The notes beneath the pieces were generated by a model. The model was not told the DNA's origin, made no database searches, and saw only the letters and a list, made by a program, of their open reading frames with translations. This document shows, piece after piece, positions 29,777-40,404 of a DNA stretch of 64,000 nucleotides. The stretch spans positions 3,363,090 to 3,427,089 of the forward strand of contig SDUX01000010.1 in the NCBI GenBank assembly GCA_008729055.1, in the 5' to 3' direction. Within the stretch, counting starts at the first letter, position 1; each line of letters begins with the position of its first letter. Position numbers and translations under genes: made by a program. Source of the DNA: Pyropia haitanensis (Eukaryota; Rhodophyta; Bangiophyceae; Bangiales; Bangiaceae).

Positions 29777-32700
29777 CTACTTCTTTGTCAGCTTTTTGAC
29801 CCGCGCCTTGAGGTCCTTGAGGTCCTTGAGCGTCGGCCGGTGGCCGAGCATGTTCATCTTGGCGCCAAACGCCAATGGCGACGACACGGGCGTCGCGGGC
29901 GACGACGACGTGTCCGATGAGGCGAGGCTCGGCGGCGACGTGGGGTGGCTCGACATGGGGGACCCCAGCTCCACATTCCCCGCCACGGTCGGCAGGTGCA
30001 GCGCGCCAGGGTGCGCGCTCACGTGCTTGGGCGATACCCGCCCGTCAGCGCCCGCCAGAGGGGCCGCCCCGGGCGGTGACGTGCGCTTCATTGCTGCTGC
30101 CATGAGTGTGCCGGGGCTGCCGCCGCGGGAGACGGGCGTGCCCACCGACGACGGAGACGCGGCACCGCTCTTGGCGCCACCCCCCGCAGGGGCACCCCGA
30201 CCGTCCAGCGACGGGCCCCGCGTGCGGCTGCGCAACGATAGCCGCCGCATGGGTGACGCGGACGCGCACGAGTCGCCCAGGTCAGCCCCGTCGCTGAGGT
30301 CGTCAAGCCAGTCGGAGCTGGCGCTCCCTGTCGCCTCCGCGCTGGACAAGGATCTTGGCGACGCGCACGCGGCGGAATCACGGGAGCTTGACGACGTCAA
30401 CGAAGCGAGGGGGCTAAACACGTTGGCCACCGCGGGTGTGGGGGACGACCCGCGGGGACTGGACGCGGACGGGCCGCTGGCGGCCGCCGACGTCGGCGAC
30501 TGCGATGACGCCACGCCCGCCGTCGGCGACGACGGGCCACTGGCACCCGACACGGGTAGTCGCAGGCCAGCGGGGCGACGCAGCGCGACCACCTCATCCG
30601 CAACGTGCAGCGACGTGCGGACCGTCTTCATCAGCGAGACGGCGCTCTTCTTCAGCTGCATTTTGTGGCGCTTCGCGGCGCCGCCCGATAAATCCAGCTT
30701 GGAAGAACTGCACGACGCAGACAGCACCAGCTCCCGCCGCGTCAGCTCCTCATCTTCCCGCCGTTCGTCGTCCACGTCTGCGGAAACAGAGTGGCGGAGG
30801 CACGCATCCAACAAGGGTGCTACCTCCTGGACCGCCACGCGCACGTCCGGGTCAGCGTCCTCGTGGAGTGCCTCCATCGCCCGGTGAAGCTCATCCATCT
30901 GCGCGCACGCGCGGCCAAGCGTGGGCAGCGCGCGCACCAGTCGCAGCCGCACGTTGGGCACTGGGTCAGCGGCAAGCCGAAGCGTCGCCGACGCAAAGAC
31001 GTCGCGAAACAGGACGCGGGAGAAGAGGCTCGCTGACGCCACTGCGGCCTCAACAAACGCCAGCCGCATCCAGTGGAGGCCCGCCTCGGCCCACTCGGTC
31101 ACAAACGACGCCATGACGACGGCGCGCTGCTCGGGGTCTGCAATGTGCCACATGCACGTGGCCACGGCACCCATGACGGACATGCGCACCAGGTAGGTGG
31201 ACTCCTCCGCCATTCGGTACAGCAGCGGCAGCACCGCCTCCCGCAGGGTCTCAGCGGGCATCAGGTAGGCAGATGCTGCAACCTGGCGGGATAGCAGCTG
31301 CTGCGTACGCCAGTTCCCTTCCGACAGTAAGCGCAGATTGGCAAACAGGGGCGCCAGCCGGCGGGCAACAAAAACGCCCGCCTCGCCTTGCACCAACGAT
31401 GGGAGGAGCTCCGAGAAGTGCTCCAGTGCGTTCATGCGTACTAGCGCGTGCTCGTCCTGCAGAAGCGCGACCGCTGCCTTGACAAGGTTGCTCACGGCAG
31501 TCTTACAGCCAGACGCGGCAATGAGGAATGCCGTCTCATGGAGACCCGCGGCCAGGTTCCACCGCGTCTCGGCGTCTTTATCCTTGCTCAAGGACTCGAC
31601 CACCGTCGCCAGTTCCTGAAGGTGTTGGCCACTGACCGCGGCAGCCACGCCTGGTATGTTGAACGCACAGTGCCTCCGCACAATTGGCCCGTTGCAGCCG
31701 GCCATGGCCCGAAACGCCCGGACAGTGTCCGCTTCGAGCGGGTTTGACGGTGTAAACGACAGATCCGAGGACGACTTGCCAGAGTTTCCCGACAGCAGCT
31801 TGGCAGACGCCCGCTTGGGCTGGCCATCGCCGCAGAGAACAGCCCACACGAGTGGTCCAAAGACTTCCGCCACAATCTCCAACAGCAGGTACGTGTAGTC
31901 ATCCACGTAGCGCTGGTCCTCTGACGCCGCCTTGAGCGCAAAGGCGCTCTCGCGAATGACTACCGGGGTGAGAAGTTCCGTGAGCAGCCGCGTTCGAGAT
32001 TGCCGCTCCTCCTTTGTCATGCTCGCCGCTCGCCGCCCAGTTGACGTGGCAGGGTCAGGCGGCGGCTTCACTTCATCCGTCGACGCCCGATTGCCAGACG
32101 CCGTCGCAAACTTGCGGAGCGCGCCCGAAAACGCCCCCAACTGGTCCTCGTGGGCAACGGAGGCGGCGGCAGCAGCGGCGGCGGCGGCGGTGGCCACGCG
32201 GCTCGGTGGCGGCACGTACGGCTCTGCGTGTTGTACGGCCACGTGGGCGACGGTGCGGAGGGTGGCAGCGTGCACGCGCGCATCCGGGTCGGCCAGCAGC
32301 GACACCATTTTGGGCCACACCACCCGCTCCAGGGTGCCCAGCGACACGCGGCCCGCTATCAACGCGAGCGACTCCGACACCATCCCGCGCACCTCAATCG
32401 CAACGTCTTCGCATAGCGCAAGGGCTGTCGGCAGCACGTGGCGCTCCACATCTAGGCCGTCGGCCAGGGAGGTTGCCAGGGAGCCAAGAACCCGAGCCGC
32501 GAGCTTCCGGCTCACATCCCGGTCGTGAAACGCGTGAAAGTCAAGCAAGCGGGTGACGTTCTCCAGTTCGGCCAGCTCCCACTTAACCAGACGCAACGCA
32601 GCCGACAGTATCTCCGCCCACAAGTTCAGCACCTCATCCGAGTTTGGCGTCTCACCTCCATCGTCTGGTGAGTCGCGATAGGCTGCCGCCACGTCGCCAT

Positions 32701-33388
32701 GGGTGCCACCGGCATCCACATGACCAGGGTCAATCGATTCCAGCGCCGTCTTGGCAATGAGCTTGGCGGTTTCGTGCGGCAGGTCTGGCAGGTTGACAAC
32801 GTCCAGCAGTGCCTCCGCCGCCGACCCACGCACGTTGCCCGACCAAGTCTGCACCATGCTGCAGATGGCCGGCACGAGGATCGTCAGCGTGTCGCCAAGA
32901 CAATGCTCCAGCAGCTGCGCCATCTCAAAAAGCACCACCATCTTCTCATCGTCCGAGCCCTCCGCGAGTGCCGTTGCCATCTTGCCAATGTTGAACAGCG
33001 CACCGTCCGCCAGCTCGTCCTCGTCCTCATCGCCAGGTTGTTCTTCTGACCCGGCCTGCGGAAAGACGTCACTGGGCTCCATTATCGGTCGGACGTCACT
33101 GGGCTCAGCTTCCGGTGGGCCTTCATTACGCTTGGCATCCGGGCGGTCACCCTCGTCACAATCCAACGAAGACCCCGGGGTGTAACCGGATGTTGATGGT
33201 GCCACGGGCTCGCTCCCGACTGGCAACCCGTCTGCCCCAAGTGCGGTAGCGCCACTCGTTACGGCTCGCGCGGGCTCGACCTCTTGGTTCCCGCCGCCGT
33301 CTGCAGCGTCCGGGGGCTGGCGCCCCGCCGCAGTTGGCGCCTCGTCGCTCCGAGCCCCCACCGTCACGGCACCTGCGACAGGGTCCAT
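29777..33388 (-). CDS. HEAT-repeat protein, PP4 regulatory subunit 1-like
   Basis: A single frame of 1203 residues from the ATG at 33388. An acidic N-terminal region (E-E-Q-P-G-D-E-D-E-D-E-L-A-D-G-A) is followed by HEAT repeats to about residue 900, for example R-K-L-A-A-R-V-L-G-S-L-A-T-S-L, D-V-A-I-E-V-R-G-M-V-S-E-S-L-A-L-I and D-A-R-V-H-A-A-T-L-R-T-V-A-H-V-A-V. The later blocks P-I-V-R-R-H-C-A-F-N-I-P-G-V and D-A-E-T-R-W-N-L-A-A-G-L-H-E-T-A-F match the pattern of PP4R1 and PP2A A-type scaffolds, which hold the phosphatase catalytic subunit. The last 260 residues are Ser/Pro-rich and disordered, ending with a basic L-K-D-L-K-A-R-V-K-K-L-T-K-K tail. Codon use is less GC-extreme than in neighbours, and there are no homopolymer breaks. 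Confidence 0.8.
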   Translation of the reverse strand: MDPVAGAVTVGARSDEAPTAAGRQPPDAADGGGNQEVEPARAVTSGATALGADGLPVGSEPVAPSTSGYTPGSSLDCDEGDRPDAKRNEGPPEAEPSDVRPIMEPSDVFPQAGSEEQPGDEDEDELADGALFNIGKMATALAEGSDDEKMVVLFEMAQLLEHCLGDTLTILVPAICSMVQTWSGNVRGSAAEALLDVVNLPDLPHETAKLIAKTALESIDPGHVDAGGTHGDVAAAYRDSPDDGGETPNSDEVLNLWAEILSAALRLVKWELAELENVTRLLDFHAFHDRDVSRKLAARVLGSLATSLADGLDVERHVLPTALALCEDVAIEVRGMVSESLALIAGRVSLGTLERVVWPKMVSLLADPDARVHAATLRTVAHVAVQHAEPYVPPPSRVATAAAAAAAAASVAHEDQLGAFSGALRKFATASGNRASTDEVKPPPDPATSTGRRAASMTKEERQSRTRLLTELLTPVVIRESAFALKAASEDQRYVDDYTYLLLEIVAEVFGPLVWAVLCGDGQPKRASAKLLSGNSGKSSSDLSFTPSNPLEADTVRAFRAMAGCNGPIVRRHCAFNIPGVAAAVSGQHLQELATVVESLSKDKDAETRWNLAAGLHETAFLIAASGCKTAVSNLVKAAVALLQDEHALVRMNALEHFSELLPSLVQGEAGVFVARRLAPLFANLRLLSEGNWRTQQLLSRQVAASAYLMPAETLREAVLPLLYRMAEESTYLVRMSVMGAVATCMWHIADPEQRAVVMASFVTEWAEAGLHWMRLAFVEAAVASASLFSRVLFRDVFASATLRLAADPVPNVRLRLVRALPTLGRACAQMDELHRAMEALHEDADPDVRVAVQEVAPLLDACLRHSVSADVDDERREDEELTRRELVLSASCSSSKLDLSGGAAKRHKMQLKKSAVSLMKTVRTSLHVADEVVALRRPAGLRLPVSGASGPSSPTAGVASSQSPTSAAASGPSASSPRGSSPTPAVANVFSPLASLTSSSSRDSAACASPRSLSSAEATGSASSDWLDDLSDGADLGDSCASASPMRRLSLRSRTRGPSLDGRGAPAGGGAKSGAASPSSVGTPVSRGGSPGTLMAAAMKRTSPPGAAPLAGADGRVSPKHVSAHPGALHLPTVAGNVELGSPMSSHPTSPPSLASSDTSSSPATPVSSPLAFGAKMNMLGHRPTLKDLKDLKARVKKLTKK

Positions 33389-35562
33389 AGCGGTGACCCC
33401 TTCCTGTCAAGGGCACGCATGCAGAGGGAGCCGCAGGATGCAGCACCAAGCAACGCGAGCTTGGAGTGTGAGGAGGAACGTCACGGTGGCCAACGAGAAC
33501 AACCCCTACAGCCAATGCTGAGGGCGACAGCAGCGGTGAGCGAGACCAGCGGGGGGGAAGCAACGGCACGGCCGGTCGGGCCCACCCTCGGCACGGGGGA
33601 ACGCGGCGACCTGGCACGCTCCCCGCCGTCGCCAGAGCTCCCCCCACCGCCAGGATCGGCGAGCACGCCCGCTTCCGCCCAGCGCGAAGGCCAGGCTCAC
33701 CCCAGCCAGCAGAGTACGGTACAGGCAGCGTGGGACAAGGGCGTGGGTGCCAATCCCGCCTCAACCGCACACAACTCGGCAACGCGCTCGGGCGTTGTCC
33801 CCCCCGCCAGGTCGCGCGTTTGGTGGGGCGGGCCAGGTGCACCCACGCTGCCGCGGATAATTCAGCAGCAGAGGAAGCATGCAGCCGCCATCGGGGCAAG
33901 GGCGCTGACGGCAGCCCGCAGCTTGGTAGACGCAGCGTGCCGCAGGGACGCCCTAGTGAGAGGAGCTTGGCGGGTGGAAAAATAATGAGGGTTGCGAACC
34001 CCCCTCCCCCCCGCCCCACCTCCTTGCAAGCGCCACCTGGAGCGGCGACCATCACCCTTGCAGGTAGGCGTCACTCGTGCAAGATAAATCGGCAAGAGGG
34101 GTGTCCCCCCCCCCCTCTCCCAGAGCCTCCTCTACGGCGCGCCGACCAGCCGTCGCCCAGCGTCAGGACATCGTTACATGTTGACAGCGGCGACGATACC
34201 AGTCCCTTCCAGACACCAGAGAGGGTACGGTGGGAGGGGGAGGGCGGGAAGGACGCCACCCAGAACGGCAAAGCCACGGCCTAAAGAGCACGCAAGAGCA
34301 GAGACGCCCGCTGGCCGGACGAGCAGCCCCGACCGCAGCTGTGGACGTAGCCACACCGGACGGCGGCGGTCGCGCCACGCGAGAAAAATATTGCGGGGCA
34401 GAAGGCTGCACTGAGGCGATCAAACTCTTTGTTTGTAAGCGCCGTTGACGCCGCAACATCGCAAGTATTCACGTCACAAAGCCAAGTTGACAACATAATT
34501 ACAACACGTGCGCGCCAGATGTGCTAATTCTTCGCCGGGTGTCCCGCCCATTCCGACCTCGTGGAGGTCCATGGACCGGAGTGACGGGCTTGCCGGATGC
34601 ACGAGCCACTCTCGGCAAAGGCTTGCCAAGACCAACACAGCCCAAACGCTGTCCCTGCGGCCGCAGCCGCCGCTTTGGCACGCCACGGCCGACGCAGCCT
34701 GCAGTGAAGAACGCTCTCGCCAGTGACCTACCTTTCGGCTGTCATGTCCACACTAGCCATACCTCTTTCTTGTGGGGAAGCCGCGTGGGTGGCTGGACGG
34801 ACGCGAACTTGCTCTGGACACGGCGGCGAAAGCTTCAGTCGCGAAGGCGTAGATAGAATAGGCACGCGTGGTTGCGCATGGTGGACTAGTGGACGCTTCC
34901 TTCCTTGGCCCCCGAGAACAAAGACAGCGGTGACATCTTCCCCCTCCCATGCATCTCTCTCTCCCATCGCGATGAGCGACGGCCGTTGTAGACAGTGGCT
35001 GGAGAAGCGCCGCTTCCCCACTCCATCCTAACCTCGGGCGTCAGCCGAGCCGCCGCGACCGCCAGACATAAGCCGCCCCCGACAAAGGGACGCCCCTTCT
35101 CCCCTCTCTCTCAGTACCACCCCCGCCGAGCATCGACTACCGACGGCGGCAGCAGGCAGCTCTCAGAGCGGCCCCACTGCTGTCGCTCCCGACCTCCTGC
35201 TACCGCCTGGACCCAGCCATCTCTCAAGATGAACGCGAAATCCCGTCCACGGTATCGGTGCGACAGTGGATAATACTTGACTACTTTTCCCAAAATTCGC
35301 TCGAAGGAGCCTCAGGTGCTGACACAACTGCGCTGGCGGGTCGCGGTCCCCACCCGCTCTTGGCCCCGTCCCGCAGGTGCCTTCGCTTCTGGCGCGATGG
35401 CCACCTGGTGCTGTGCGCGGTCGAGATGGCGTAGCGGCCGCACCGTCGGCGGCAACCGCCAGCCAAGTGGCGGCGCGGCGCGCCGTCCCCCCACCCCCCT
35501 CTCCCTATCCCCCCCTCGTACACCCCCTGCTCCTGAGGCGGTGGCCGCGCTGAGCGGACGGC
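33389..35562. other. Divergent intergenic region of 2.2 kb
   Basis: Lies between the PP4R1-like gene (-) and the small membrane-protein gene (+). GC is moderate, and short ORFs occur in all frames with no composition bias. I recognise no RNA gene or mobile element. The last 550 bases (35,000-35,560) presumably contain the promoter of the membrane-protein gene. Confidence 0.4.
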
Positions 35563-36342
35563 ATGGCGTCGGCGCGGCGTCGGCGACCCGTCGGTGTGGC
35601 CATCGCCGCCAGGACGGTGGCGGTTGCGGTGCTGGCTGTCATCGCCGCCGCGCCGGGGTGGGCTAGCCCGGCGGCGACGGCAGCGGCAGCGTCAGCGGCC
35701 ATTGCGGCGACAGCGGTGGCGTCGGGGTCGGCGGTGGCGGCGGCGACGGCGGCAGCTGAGGCGGCGGCGGCAACGGCTGAGGTACCGGCTGCTGTGACTG
35801 GTGCTCCCCCCTCCTGGCCCGCGGCGGGGGCACCCCCCTTCCGTCTGACAGCGGGGATACCCCCCTCCCGGTCGGCGCCAGAGGCGCGCCTCCCCGCCGG
35901 CGCCCGTACGTTTGGGGGCGGCCTCTTTGGCGTGGGCAGCGCGGCGCCGTCCTTGCCACCTTTACCACCGCCGCGACGGGGTGACGGGGACGGGGCGACC
36001 GCCACCGCGGCTGCGTCGACCGCTCCCAAGGCGGCTGGCAGCAATATAACCGCAATGGTTGCAGGTGCGCCAGCTGACAGCACCGGTGGCGGTGGCCGTG
36101 GCGGTGGCGGTGGCGGCGGGGTCGCCGGCTGGCTCCTCCCCGCCGTGGGCGTCGCCGTTGCCGCGGCGGCGGGGGTGGCGGCCGTGGCCCGCCACCGCGG
36201 CGACGGTGCTGCTGCGGTCGCTGTGTCCGACGCAACGGGCGGGGGGGGGGCGGACGTCGGGGGGGAGGCGGGCCCATTCCGCCCGCCCGAGCCGCCGTCG
36301 GGCGCCTCCTTTTCCATTGGGGACGACCCGGAGCGGGCGTAG
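35563..36342 (+). CDS. Small type I membrane protein, unknown function
   Basis: 259 residues from the ATG at 35563. The N-terminus is basic then hydrophobic (M-A-S-A-R-R-R-R-P-V-G-V-A-I-A-A-R-T-V-A then A-V-L-A-V-I-A-A-A-P-G-W-A-S), a good signal peptide with a likely cut after W-A-S. An Ala/Thr/Pro-rich luminal or extracellular part follows, with a Gly-rich spacer, then one transmembrane helix (W-L-L-P-A-V-G-V-A-V-A-A-A-A-G-V-A-A-V) with a basic R-H-R stop-transfer, and a short acidic cytosolic tail ending G-D-D-P-E-R-A. No domain is recognised. The shape fits a cell-surface or wall-linked protein. Confidence 0.7.
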   Translation: MASARRRRPVGVAIAARTVAVAVLAVIAAAPGWASPAATAAAASAAIAATAVASGSAVAAATAAAEAAAATAEVPAAVTGAPPSWPAAGAPPFRLTAGIPPSRSAPEARLPAGARTFGGGLFGVGSAAPSLPPLPPPRRGDGDGATATAAASTAPKAAGSNITAMVAGAPADSTGGGGRGGGGGGGVAGWLLPAVGVAVAAAAGVAAVARHRGDGAAAVAVSDATGGGGADVGGEAGPFRPPEPPSGASFSIGDDPERA

Positions 36343-37996
36343 TCGCGGCAGGGCGGGGGGGTGGTTGGGGTGTAGGGGGGGGTTGAGGGGTAGGGGGGGA
36401 TTGGGGGGTAGGGGGTTTGACTACGGCCGCGGCACCCCTCCCGCGGCCTGTGCCGGCGGTGTATGCGTGGTGGCGGCGTTGTCGGCGGGTGGCCCCGAGG
36501 CCACGCGGGCGGTGGCGGCGTCGTCATGGCGGTGGCGACCGCGACAGGCGTACGGCGCGGCGCGGGACGGTAGCCACGCCCGCCCTCGGCTGGCATGGTC
36601 GCGTGTGTGGGGACCATCCCGCGTGCCACAGGGGCATGATGAGGCCGACGCCAGAATGGGGGCTGGTCGGGCGGGTTGGCGGCGGCGCGCTGCCAACGCC
36701 TGGCCAAGATTTGTGTTTCTGTGAGCTGGCATGTATGGCGGGGCCGCCCGCCGCCCGCGGGGAACGCGCCGATGCCGGACCACGCGCACGCGGCGGTGGC
36801 GCGGCTGGTCGGCACGGCGAGCCGTGGCCAGCACGGCGCGCTTAGTCATGGAGGTTTCTCCGAGAAGTAGGCGTTGGAAGAGGGGGGGGGGGGAGGGTGG
36901 AGGAAACCGCCTAATCTCCACTCCTCACCACGGCCGTACTGGCGCGGCGGCGAAGTGCGGCGGGCGTCGCAGCCAAGTGGGCGCGGGCAACAGCGTGGGT
37001 ATTGTTGACGTGCTAATCGGTGACAACATAACCTTGCGCGTCCCCCTACTTCAGCTGCCAGGGGCCCATGCTGATGACATACGCTCGTACACAGAGGGAC
37101 CACACGCCTTCGAGACGACCTGGTCCTCGAGGGAGACATCGCCGTATCAGTCTGGGCCACAGCCCCTCTACCTCTACCGCGAGTTCCAAGGTTCGGGTCA
37201 AGGCATTGTGCAGAACTAGTCTCATTGAGGCTTGGCTTTTCACTGAGTGGCGCTCTCGTCATCTGGTGCCGCAGCTCGGGTGTGTAGTCGACGGGGCCCT
37301 TGCGTCTTGCTCGGGCTTGTCGCCGGGAACCTCTCCACAACGTCGGGGGGTGCTCAGCGCAGGCCCCTCTCCTGAACGAAAACCCGCAGCGTGAGAAAAA
37401 TCAGAACACAGAGAGCATACCTTTGCAACTCAAACGGCACTGGTTCAGCAGCGTGGGGACCGAGTGGACCCCCCCTGCGGATATTTCTCGAGCTCCCCCC
37501 CTCCAGAGCAGCCATTTGAGACGAGCCCGCCACGCCGCCGCGACGTCAACCACACGAGCGTGGCCGGGCGGCCCTTCCACTCTGCCCCGACCCGGCCCAC
37601 GGCGGCGTGCGAGGTGGGTGCCGCTGGCTGCACGCCGATGGGACCCCGCCGCCCGCCTACGACCCCCCCCCTCCCCGCGACGAGCACTCACCAAGCCCCC
37701 TCACGCCCACTGTGCTGCGTTGCCCCGTGTCGCACCACCCACCCCCATCCTCACTCGCCGCCGTCTGCTGCTTTCTACTCACGGTCCTCGCCATCCCTCC
37801 CTATGCCCCCTGGGCAGCCAGTTTTCCCTCATCGGTTAACGCCCTCCCCTCCCCCTCTACCCTGACAGTCCGTCGCCCCGCTATCTCCTCCCCCTCCCCC
37901 CCCCCCCCCCTCTCCGTCCTTACCGTCGCCTCGCCGCCATTGTATCGCATCGGCGCACGTTCGTGCCATTGGGGCTCCCTCGCCGTTGCGGGGGGC
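36343..37996. other. Intergenic region upstream of the signal peptidase gene
   Basis: Starts with a G-rich simple repeat (ggggttgggg-type units, 36350-36420) that could fold into G-quadruplexes. The rest has mixed composition, with a less GC-rich section at 36,950-37,460 and a pyrimidine-rich leader at 37,660-37,940 before the ATG at 37997. No gene supported. Confidence 0.4.
36350..36420 (+). repeat. G-rich degenerate repeat (GGGGTTGGGG type)
   Basis: Four or more units of gtagggggggg/ttgagggg/gattggggg follow each other just after the membrane-protein stop codon. Regular G tracts spaced by 2-6 bases meet the simple quadruplex rule. The units resemble telomere-like G repeats but are irregular. 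Confidence 0.6.
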
Positions 37997-39529
37997 ATGG
38001 CCACCCCCGCGGCCTTTGCGGGCGTCGCCGCCCCCCCCACCCGCTGGTGCGGGGCCCCCCACGCGGGGCCACCGTTAACGAGGCAGCTGCGGCAACCGCT
38101 GCCCAGCCGCCGCCGGCGCCGCCACCACCACCACCACCAGCCGCTGTTGCCAACGGCGGTGGCCGACGGCCCCTGTCGGCGAGGCCCCGTCACAGGGGCT
38201 GTGGGCGGCAAAGGCGCAGCCAGTGACGACGGCGGGGACGGCGTCGCTGGTAGTGGTGGCGGCACTGGCGGAGGCGGCACCGGCGACAGCGTCGACAGTG
38301 GCCGTGGCGTGCGGCGGATCGCGACAGAGGCGGAAGAGCCCGTGGTGACAGCGGCGGGTTCCCCAGCGGCTGACCCGCATGACCTCACCCGGACAGACCC
38401 AACGGCGGGCGGCGTTGCGGGAGGCGTTCCGCTCCCGTCCCCTCCTCCCCCCCCACCCCCATCCGTCCCCCCCCCTTTGCGTCGCGGCATTGGCACCTTT
38501 GCCGACCTCTCCGACGGCACTTCTGCCGCCCACATTTACGTCGGCGGCATCGCGGTCCCCCGCCACCGCTGGTCGCGGCGCCACCGCGCGGCGGGCGTGT
38601 ATCGGTCAGTCGAGTACCGGGTGACGGGCTTGGCGGCAGTCGACGCTGCCACCGGCGCGCGCACCCCCTACGCGTCGACCGCCGACGCGGCGGCCGCGGG
38701 CGTGCCGCCCGCCGATGTTGTTGCGTCGCTGGTGCCGGCGCGGCGGCTGCTGCCCCGCTTTGACCGGCCGGGACCGGGCGGGTGGCCGGTGGAGGTGGGC
38801 GTCACCGACGCGCGGCTGCTGTCGTTCAAGGCGGACATTGCGTGCTCGCTTGCGGTGACACTCGCGCTGTCGGCCAGCTTCCTCGCGCTCGGCATTGGCG
38901 GGCCGTCCATCGCGTCGGTGTACGTAATCAACTCTGCGAGCATGGAACCGACGGTCGCCGTTGGCGACGCGCTGGTGGTTGAGAAGGTGTCGCTGCGAGG
39001 GCTGACGAGGGGGGGCGCGGGAATGGCGAGCGCCGCCGTTGCCGCGGCGGCGGCGACCCCAGCAACCCCCGCGGCGGCGGCGGCAGCGCCCTTGCCTGGT
39101 GCGAGCGCCGCTGGCAACAGCGCTGGGCCGGCGGCGCTCCCGCTGCCGTCGGGCCCGCGTGTTGGGGAGGTGGTTCTCTTCCACCCCCCGGCGGCGCTGC
39201 GGCAGCGCGCCGCCGCGGACGGCACGGTGCTTCACGCCAAGGACGCGTTTGTCAAGCGGGTGGTAGCCGTTGCGGGGGACACGGTGGAGGTGCGGGGGGG
39301 GGTCGTGTCGGTGAATGGGGTGCGGCTAGGGGGGGTCCCCGCCGGTGCGGATGGGGAGGGTGCCATGGCCGCCCTCGGCGGCGGCGGCGGCGGCGCCCCC
39401 GCGGCCGCCGTCGCCGCGGCGCGCACAGGGCAGCCGGTGAGCGACGCCCCGTCTGCGTCAGCGACGGCAGCGGCGGCAGCGGCGGCGCAGCCCCCCCCGC
39501 CGGCCGGTTGCGGCGTGGCGGCGGCGGCA

Positions 39530-39564
<35 letters not shown>

Positions 39565-39897
39565 CCCCCACCCGATGCACGCCTGGTCGTTGGCGACGGG
39601 CAGCTGTTTGTGCTCGGCGACAACGCGCCGCACAGCTGCGACAGCCGCTACTGGGGGCTCCTCCCCGTCGCCGACGTGGTCGGCCGCCCCGTCGGGCGGG
39701 TGTGGCCGCCGTCGCGGGCGGCGGTGACCCGCCTGGGCGGGCCGCCCGCCGCGGCGGCGACGGCGGCAACGGCCACGCGCGGCGCGGCCGCCGACGGCGC
39801 GGCACCGAGCGCGGGCGCGTCGGTGGCGGCTGCGCTGGGCGAGGGGAGGGCGAGGGGGGGGGGCGTGCTGTGGCCAGCGCCATTGCCGCCGCCTTGA
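37997..39897 (+). CDS. Plastid/thylakoid-type signal peptidase I (frame break at a C run)
   Basis: Type I signal peptidase, S26 family. Box B is I-N-S-A-S-M-E-P-T-V-A-V-G-D with the catalytic Ser. Box C/D is R-V-G-E-V-V-L-F-H-P-P ... A-F-V-K-R-V-V-A-V-A-G-D with the catalytic Lys, and box E is G-D-N-A-P-H-S-C-D-S-R-Y-W-G. A membrane helix (S-L-A-V-T-L-A-L-S-A-S-F-L-A-L) sits just before box B. The N-terminal 250 residues are Arg/Ala/Thr-rich with no fold and would include a transit peptide. Box E lies in another frame than boxes B-D; the switch is at the C run 39563-39569 after a long GCG repeat. With the switch the protein is about 630 residues. Such enzymes (Plsp1 in plants) remove thylakoid-transfer and envelope signal sequences. 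The Ala-rich inserts between boxes are unusually long. Confidence 0.85.
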
Positions 39898-40404
39898 GCG
39901 GTTACGGTCGGCGTGCCTGGTGGGTACGGTACACACCGCCGGCACAGCCTGACGTCCGCCGCTGCTTTGGCTATCTTTTTTTTCTTCTGCCGATGCGCCG
40001 TCTGGGAGACGTTGCCCACTGCGCGATGCCTCCGAACCTCCCCAAGGAATTGATCCCGTCAGTACCTGGCTTTGTATCTATGAACGACCTATCCGTCCGT
40101 TTCCTATTTTGTGCCAGTGTCTGGGCCGCGGCGCGGGCGCCGTCGTCGTCCCGCCCCCCCCCCGCCGCGCCGGCCACATCCCGCCGCGCCGGCCACATCC
40201 CGCCGCTTCTCGCCGGCCGCCCCCGAGTTCCCAACCTCACCGGTTCTGCCGCCCCCCAGACCCGCTCCCCCCCTCGACCAGCCTGGCCAGACGGCTTTCT
40301 CGCCTCAGCACCTCCCCCCCTCCCCCCCCCCCTCTCTCCCCTCCTGCACCCGTCTTCCCCTTCCCCCCCCCCCCCCCTTCCTCCTCCACCAACCCCCCGG
40401 TGCC
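39898..40404. other. Spacer upstream of NOL6
   Basis: Contains a T9-rich patch at 39975-39988 near the signal peptidase 3' end and a C/T-rich leader (40,230-40,400) before the NOL6 ATG. No coding feature. Confidence 0.4.

Noticed and set aside
37185..37205. B-box-like ggttcgggtcaagg
   Set aside because: No A box or cloverleaf partner is found upstream.
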